Positions 58,000 to 64,000 of a DNA stretch of 64,000 bases are shown here, in pieces (the stretch's first letter is position 1; every line of letters begins with the position of its first letter). The translations under genes and the position numbers were made by a program. Under the pieces are notes generated by a model that did no database searches, had not been told where the DNA came from, and was given only the letters and a program-made list of their open reading frames with translations. Origin of the DNA: Notamacropus eugenii (Eukaryota > Chordata > Mammalia > Diprotodontia > Macropodidae); the NCBI RefSeq assembly GCF_028372415.1, contig NC_092872.1, positions 279,065,206 through 279,129,205 on the forward strand. Direction: 5' to 3'.

Positions 58000-59450
58000 A
58001 ACCTCTCCAGGGAGGTCACAGAATCCAAATTCCATGCTCCCTCAAGCTGGGAAGAACCTTAGAGGCAGCTAATTCCACCTCCACCTGTACAAAAATTCCC
58101 CAGCAAAGAGCCATCCAGTGTGGGCTTGAAGATGTCCAATGAGCCATGAGATGGTAGCTTGTTCCGCTCTGGTGGTGGTGGTGGTGGGGGGCTTGAATGT
58201 GAAGAAGCTCTTCCTGATCCCTAACTTCCATCTGCCTCCAAGGATCTCTTACCACTTGTCATCTTGGTCCTACCCCTATGGTGAGGGTACAGGTTAAGGG
58301 TGGGGAGAGGAGGGAGAAGAGAGACAGAACAAGCCTCATCCCTCTCCTACATTACTCTCTTGTCCCGTCCCCTAACTCTGAGTCTTCTTTTTCTTCCCAA
58401 ATCCCCTCCTCTGGCAGGATCTCAAGGCTTCTTATCCTCCTGGTTGCTATCCTCACAATACTCTTCAGCTGATCAGTCCTGCTCCAACTTTCCAAACTGT
58501 GATGCCCCAGATTGAGCACAATATCCCAAAGGTGGCCTGATAGTGACTGAATATGGTGTGATCTTTGCTTCTCAGGTCCTAGACACTGTGTCTCTTTTAA
58601 AGCATTCCAGGACTGTGTTCATTTTTAAAGTGTCTGCTTGTACTATTCCATTCAGTTCAATTCACCAAGCATTTGGTTAACCTCATACGTAACCTCCAAG
58701 TGCCAGACACTAACCATATTGTACTGGTAGACCACTAACATCTCCAAAGTTTTTTTCAGACAGACTGCTGTCTGGTCACATCTTACTCACGTTGTCCTTG
58801 GGAAGCTGATTATTTCAACTCAAGTACTGGACTTTATATTTATTCTTATTAAATTCTATTTTATTACATTAGTTCCAATGTTCTCCCTGTTCAGGAGCTT
58901 TTTAAAAGATCTTAACTCTGCCATACAGAAGTGCTACCCACCCCTGTTTTATGTCTTCTCCAAATTTGATAGGCACACTATCTATGCTTTTATTTAGGTC
59001 ATTGATAAAAATACAAAACAGCCCTGGCCAGACTAGACCTGCTTCCCAGGAGCATACTACTAGAGACCTCCTTCCAAACTGACATCAAGCCATTAATGAT
59101 TCTTTGAGTCCAGCTAGTCCACCCTTCTGAATCTGCATCCTAACTGTACTATGGATGACATAATTCCATTGTGTCTGTAAGACTAACAGAAGAGACCGTG
59201 TAAAATGTTTTACCAAAATCTAGGTAAGTGGTATCTGTAGCATTTGACTGGTGTAACAGTTAGGAACCCTGTTGCAAAAAAAAATGAAGTTCACCTGGCA
59301 TCACGCATTCTGGATAAAGCCATGCAGGTTCTAGTGATCACTGCTTCCTTCTCTAGGTGTTTACTAACCATCCTTTTAATATTACACATTATCATTTTGC
59401 CAGGTTTCAAGTCAAGTCCTTTAGTCTACAGAAGGCGTTCTTCACCAAGC
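58000..59450 (-). mobile_element. CR1/L3-type LINE, antisense, decayed reverse transcriptase
   Basis: The reverse complement of 59185-59215 reads YLDFGKTFYTVS, a decayed form of the CR1/L3 catalytic motif YLDFSKAFDKVS. The reverse complement of 58945-58975 reads LIKFGEDIKQGW, a decayed FADDTKLGG box. 58000-58260 and 58480-58640 look like the flanking parts; 58260-58480 interrupts them. Ancient and inactive. Confidence 0.7.
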
Positions 59451-59469
59451 ACCAACTTGGTTTATTTGT

Positions 59470-59645
59470 TTGTTTTTTATATATTTTGACAACTGTCTTT
59501 TGAATATAATTGGTTTCCCTTATAATTCTATGTATTTTAGTTTATTCATTTAAAAATTTTATTCTGAGAAGGGACCCAGATGCTTCACCAGACTGCCAGA
59601 AGGGTCTAGACCACAGAAAAGTTAAAACTCCTTACCCATAGCTTA
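59470..59645 (+). repeat. Dispersed repeat, copy 2 of a pair
   Basis: Matches 38140-38290 in block order and ends with a GAAAAGTTAAAACTCCTTAC segment, equivalent to AAATGGTTAGGAACCTCTGG in copy 1. Confidence 0.55.
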
Positions 59646-60139
59646 CAAAATCCCACCTTTACAAAATTCTCTTCCTCAAGAAAAAAAAAAAGATCTTTCT
59701 GCCTTTTCTGTCCTCCACAGTCTTTCAGAAATCCTTGACAATGACTCAGGCTTGTGGATGGCAAGATGCTGAGCTCTGATACAGGCTTGTGGCTGGTTTA
59801 CTTGCAAAAAGGCCTAAGTAGGTAGTAGAATACTCTTTGTGGGAGTGAGGCCTATCTGCCAAGGAGCTCAGACTGACATCTTGTAAAATATCAAGCAATC
59901 AGGGAGAGCTATTTGTTCTTGACATAGGGAAGAATGGAAATTTTGGAAGAGCAGAGTAGTGAGTCGGATCCACATTACAGAGTCTTCTCAAGAGCCCTTG
60001 ACACCGGAAATCAGAAATGAAGAACAAGCCAGTTTGCATGGCCGCTTGTGGGGAGCCCAGAAAGACAGTTCATAGAAACCCAAAACATGGAGGCTGAAGA
60101 AATTACTACAGGAAACTGGAGGGGATATGGACTGGTGCT
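59646..60139. other. Unassigned intergenic DNA
   Basis: No recognised feature apart from an A-run at 59680-59691. Confidence 0.4.
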
Positions 60140-60255
60140 GGCTGAGAATATTGGGATCAACTGTAGATCTATGTGACCTTATAGCTCATCAACGTCAACC
60201 TCTTCTTCATACAGATGAGGAAACCAAGAGACCCAGAGAACTGAAGGAATTTGTG
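60140..60255 (+). repeat. MIR/THER1-like SINE fragment
   Basis: TATAGCTCATCAACGTCAAC, CATACAGATGAGGAAACCAA and GAGACCCAGAGAACTGAAGG. Confidence 0.55.
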
Positions 60256-61805
60256 CAAGTTAGAATTCAAACCTGAACCTCTCTTTCTTTGTCTCTTCCT
60301 CTGTCTTTGTTTCTTTGTCTCTTTCTCTCTTAATAGTATTTTCCCCCAATTATATATCAAGAACATTTTTAGCATTCGTTTTTACAAGATTTTGAGTTTC
60401 ACATTTTTCTCCCTTCCCTCCTTCCCCTCTTCCTAAAATAGTAGGCAGTTTGATATAGGTTATACATATACTATCATGTAAAACATTTTCATATTAGTCA
60501 TAATTATGAAAGATGAAACAAATGAAAAGGGGAAAAAACACACAAAAATAAGGTAAATGAAAAGATGTATGCTTCAGTCTGCGTTCAGAGTCGATCAGTT
60601 CTTTAGCTGGATATAGGTAGCATTTTCCTTTGTGAGTCCTTTGTACTTGTCTTGGATTATTATGTTGCTGAGAAGAGTTGAGTCATTGACAATTGATTAT
60701 CACACAGTGTTGCTGACACTGTGCACAATGTTTTGTTTTTTTTTTTTTGGTTCTGCTCATTTCACTTTGTATCAGTTCATACAAGTCTTTCCAGGTTTTT
60801 CTGAAATCTGCCTGTTTATCATTTCTTATTGCACAATAGTATTCTGTTACATTCATATGATATAGCTTGTTTAGTTATTCCCCAATTGATGAGAAACCCC
60901 TCAATTTACAATATTTTGCAACCACAAAAGAGGGCCAATACAAATACTTTTGCACATGTAGGTACTTTCCCCTTTTTTTATGATCTCTTGGGGATATAAA
61001 CCTAATGGTGTTATTGCTGGATCAAAGGGTATGCACAAGGTTTGCTTGCCCTTTGGGCATAGTTCCAAATTTCTCTACAGTATATTAGTGTTCCAATTTT
61101 CCCATATCCTCTCCAACATTTACCATTTTCCTTCTTTTTTTTGTCATATTAGCCAATATGATAGGTATGAGGTGGTATCTCAGAGTTGTTTTAATTTGCA
61201 TTTTTCTAATCAAGAGTGATTTAGGACACTTTTTCATATGCCTATAGATAGTTTTGATTTCTACATCTGAAAACTACCCATTCATATCCTTTGACCATTT
61301 ATCAATTTGGGAATGGTTTGTATTTTTATATATTTGACAGTTCTGTATATGTTTGAGAAATGAGATACTTGAAAGTGTCTAACTAACTAACTAGCATATT
61401 TATTAGAGACACTTGAAATACTGTTTCACAACTTTCTGCTTTCCTTCTAATCTTGGTTGCATTGGTTTTGTTTGTGCAAAAGATTTTTAATTTAATGTAA
61501 TCAAAATGATCTATTTTACATGTTGTAATGTTCTCTATCTCTTGTTTGGTTGTGAATTCTTCCCCTCACCATAGATCTGACAGGTAGGCTGTTCCTTGCT
61601 CTTCTAATTTGCTTATGGTGTCACCCTTTATGTCTAAATCATGTATCCATTTGACCTTATCTTGGTATGTAGTGTGAGATGTTGGTCTATACCTAATCCA
61701 TACCCTACTGTTTTTCCAATTTTCCCAGAAGTTTTTGTCAAACAGTGAATTCTTATCCCAAGGACTGGGGTCTTTGGGTTTATCAGAATCTAGGTTACTA
61801 TGGTC

Positions 61806-61965
61806 ATTTACTACTGTGTCTTGTGCTATCTATTTCTTCCTGTAACTCACTTACTTTCTCCTCTAAGACTTTGGATACCATATACACCAAGGGGTATGGC
61901 ATCCAAAGTCTTAGAGGAGAAAGTGAGTTACAGGAAGAAATAGATAGCACAAGGCATAGTAGTAA

Positions 61966-61967
<2 letters not shown>
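61806..61967. repeat. Near-perfect 162-bp palindrome
   Basis: Left arm 61806-61882 and right arm 61895-61967 are reverse complements apart from about three mismatches and a 4-bp indel (left CTCACTTACTTTC against CTCACTTTC). The loop is about 12 nt. Confidence 0.93.

Positions 61968-61968
<1 letters not shown>

Positions 61969-62007
<39 letters not shown>
61969..62007 (+). repeat. (TG)n microsatellite
   Basis: Starts immediately after the palindrome (ATATATGTGTG) and runs about 37 bp. Confidence 0.95.
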
Positions 62008-62009
<2 letters not shown>

Positions 62010-62530
62010 AGTATTGCTGTTACTTCATTGTCTATGGTACCTTTTAGCAAGATGTAGTTCCCTTCTTTATTTCTTTTAATTAGGTCTGTTTTTGCTTTTG
62101 CTTAGTTTAAGATTAGAATTGATAACTCTGCTTTTTTCAGCTGGAACATAGTATATTCTGCTTCAGTCTTTTACCTTCACTATGTGGTATCTCTCTGCTT
62201 CAAATGTGTTTCTTACAAACAATATATTGTAGTATTCTGATTTTTGATCCACTCTGCTATTTGTTTCCATTTTATGGGAGAGTTCATCCCATTCATGATC
62301 ACAGTTATGATTATTAATTATTTATTTCCCTCCATCTTGCTTTTCCTCCTGTTTGTCCTCTTTCTCCTTTCACCTCTTCCACAGTGTTTTGCTTCTCTCT
62401 ACCACCTCCCCCTTCTGCCTACTCTTCTGTCAGTCTCTCTCCCACCCTCAAACTCCACCTTATTTAATCTCATCCCCTCCTACTTTCCTGTCAGGTAAGA
62501 CAGATTTCTAGCTGATTATATATATTATGA

Positions 62531-63185
62531 ACAATGAAACTCAAAGACTTGGCAGACCCTCCAGCAGACTCAATTTCTGTCAGAAGTTATTAGAACCAAT
62601 GACAAGAACTGCTATTTGACACAGAATGGATAATTAATTGATAAAATGATGAAATGGGGGCAGCATGCCCAATTCTTTGGTACTTGCTGGGAGAGACCTC
62701 ACTGATTTCATGTTGCTGTGACCCCTCCTCATTATTTTGTATGTATTTAGGGTTGTTTGTACATATGTTGCTAATATAGTAATGTTATAGGACCTGTTGA
62801 CCTAAGACTACCATGATTCTCTTTATAGGCTCTGATTTGTGGTTTCTGTGACCCTTTGTAGGATGGGCCTAAGCACATTTGCTGCCTAGAATTCTGTAAC
62901 TGCAAGTGCAAGGACAGACAGGGCCTAAATATGAACTAAAACTTTTGGGACATTCTGTACATCTTTGTGCCTCTCATTTACCCCCATGTACATTAACCAC
63001 TGAGACCTTTTCTCCTTTGCTAGGATCTCTGTACACTGGAGCTTCTTCTCCCCCCACCCCAGGGCCCACCCACCAGAATCTCAGTTAGTTAGCAACCATG
63101 TGAAGGATTCCCAGACAAGAAGCTGTAGGTCCTTTCTCTGCCCCCAAAGGCCTTGGTCTTTCTTCTGGGAGAACAGGGGAGCTTG
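62531..63185. other. Unassigned intergenic DNA
   Basis: No gene motif. 62900-63080 has a composition like a retroviral LTR (GCTAGGATCTCTGTACACTG), but no TG...CA ends or duplication were found. Confidence 0.3.
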
Positions 63186-63189
63186 TTCT

Positions 63190-63290
63190 GTACCAGATCT
63201 TGGGCTCAATGCTCGGGATACAAATACAAGCAAAAAGGAAGTTGATCCCTGCCTTCCAGGAACTTACATTCTAAGGTGGACCATCACCCA
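63190..63290 (+). repeat. L2-like fragment
   Basis: CTTGGGCTCAATGCTCGGGA, TACAAATACAAGCAAAAAGG and CCTGCCTTCCAGGAACTTAC. Confidence 0.55.
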
Positions 63291-63329
63291 GGAAAGGGGA
63301 TCTGGAAGGGAGGGGAGAGTGTGGCCTTG

Positions 63330-63685
63330 CTGTTGTGGTTGTGAATGCAGTGCTCGATGTCCAGCAGAACACTTTTACCAGCAGAACTGGAACAATTCAC
63401 ATAATCCTGCCATTGTGTAAATGAAAACAACACTGAAATGTGACGGAAGAACTCGGAGTGATTTTAATGATCAGTCTTGGCTCCAGAGAACAGATAATAA
63501 AAGGCACATCCCTGCTTTCAGCAGAGAGGTGGGGAACTGTGGGTGCAGACTATTGCATATGCTACCAGCCACATTTGATTTTGTAACTGGTTTAACTTAA
63601 CTGCTTCTTTATTGCAAGGGAGGGTTCAATGAGGAGGCATAGCAGGAGACGAGTGTGATGGAAAAATAAAAGATATCAGTAAAAC

Positions 63686-63688
<3 letters not shown>
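63330..63688 (+). mobile_element. Old L1/HAL1-like 3' fragment
   Basis: CCAGCAGAACTGGAACAATT, GGCTCCAGAGAACAGATAAT, CAGCAGAGAGGTGGGGAACT and TTATTGCAAGGGAGGGTTCA resemble the old L1-related 3' sequence also seen at 14165-14440. Confidence 0.5.
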
Positions 63689-63741
<53 letters not shown>

Positions 63742-63860
63742 CAGAGACAGACAGAGAGACAGAGAGACAGAGAGACAGAGAAACAGAGAGACAGAGATAG
63801 AGAGACAGAAAGACAGAAAGAGACAGACAGACAGACAGACAGACAGAGACAGAGATAGAG
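63689..63860 (+). repeat. (GA)n / (GACA)n / (GAGACA)n array
   Basis: A GA run to about 63722, then GAGACA hexamers and GACA tetramers. Confidence 0.96.
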
Positions 63861-64000
63861 GGAGTGACTAACATGAATAAGGCTAATGGTCAGAACAGTC
63901 TTGTAAAAAAATGACATGGAGGGCTTTTTAGGAAGAACAGAACCAGTACCTTGAGCTCCAGGCCAGGGCTTTCCCATTGCATGCACTGCTGATTCTTAGA

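Larger units (their letters stand above)
60330..62530 (-). mobile_element. Internally deleted L1 LINE, antisense
   Basis: On the minus strand: purine-rich L1 region (62530-62310), a decayed endonuclease-domain stretch (62300-62010; IYC-QETHL, later IKRNKEGNYILLKGTI), then directly the ORF2 C-terminal part and 3' UTR (61805-60330). The reverse-transcriptase core is missing. A palindrome plus TG array occupies the junction (61806-62007). Confidence 0.75.

Noticed and set aside
62900..63080. Possible retroviral LTR
   Set aside because: No TG...CA termini, no primer-binding site, no duplication and no internal gene nearby.

Overview
The window is vertebrate nuclear DNA, almost certainly from a marsupial. 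It has intron-split coding sequence with GT-AG junctions, a CpG-rich promoter, many CORE-SINE/MIR/THER1-like and L2-like fragments, decayed CR1/L3 and RTE (BovB-like) LINEs, and repeated 5'-truncated L1 copies whose ORF2 C-terminus and 3' end look marsupial. The species cannot be fixed from the sequence alone. No bacterial, plasmid, viral or CRISPR content was seen.

One protein-coding gene is supported: MINPP1 (multiple inositol polyphosphate phosphatase 1), complete on the + strand in five coding exons (2665-3256, 7470-7667, 9247-9344, 11276-11409, 22431-22827). The joined frame is 1419 nt and encodes 472 residues plus stop. It has a signal peptide, the histidine-phosphatase RHGTRYP motif (residues 81-87), the MINPP-type HAE proton-donor motif (355-357) and a C-terminal SDEL ER-retention signal. 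Introns are about 4.2, 1.6, 1.9 and 11.0 kb, in phases 1, 1, 0 and 2. Upstream lies a CpG island with clustered GC boxes and two NRF1-like sites. A long 3' UTR ending near 26.46 kb is plausible but unproven.

Layout: 1-2.3 kb is 5' flank with SINE/L2 fragments. From 2.3 to 22.8 kb is MINPP1, with L1 insertions in introns 1 and 4 (two with visible target-site duplications). From 22.8 to 26.5 kb is the probable 3' UTR or near flank. From 26.5 to 64 kb is intergenic repeat-rich DNA: duplicated L1 composites, an RTE-type retroposon nested in an L1, a long CCTT array, a decayed RTE reverse-transcriptase region, an L1 with both ends but a missing middle nested inside an older L1 (46.8-51.3 kb), CR1/L3 remnants, and an internally deleted L1 carrying a near-perfect 162-bp palindrome at its deletion junction (61.8-62.0 kb).

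I found no convincing undescribed gene system. The items most worth checking are the palindrome, the nested L1 structures, one exon-like open frame on the minus strand (55053-55238), and the possible long MINPP1 3' UTR.
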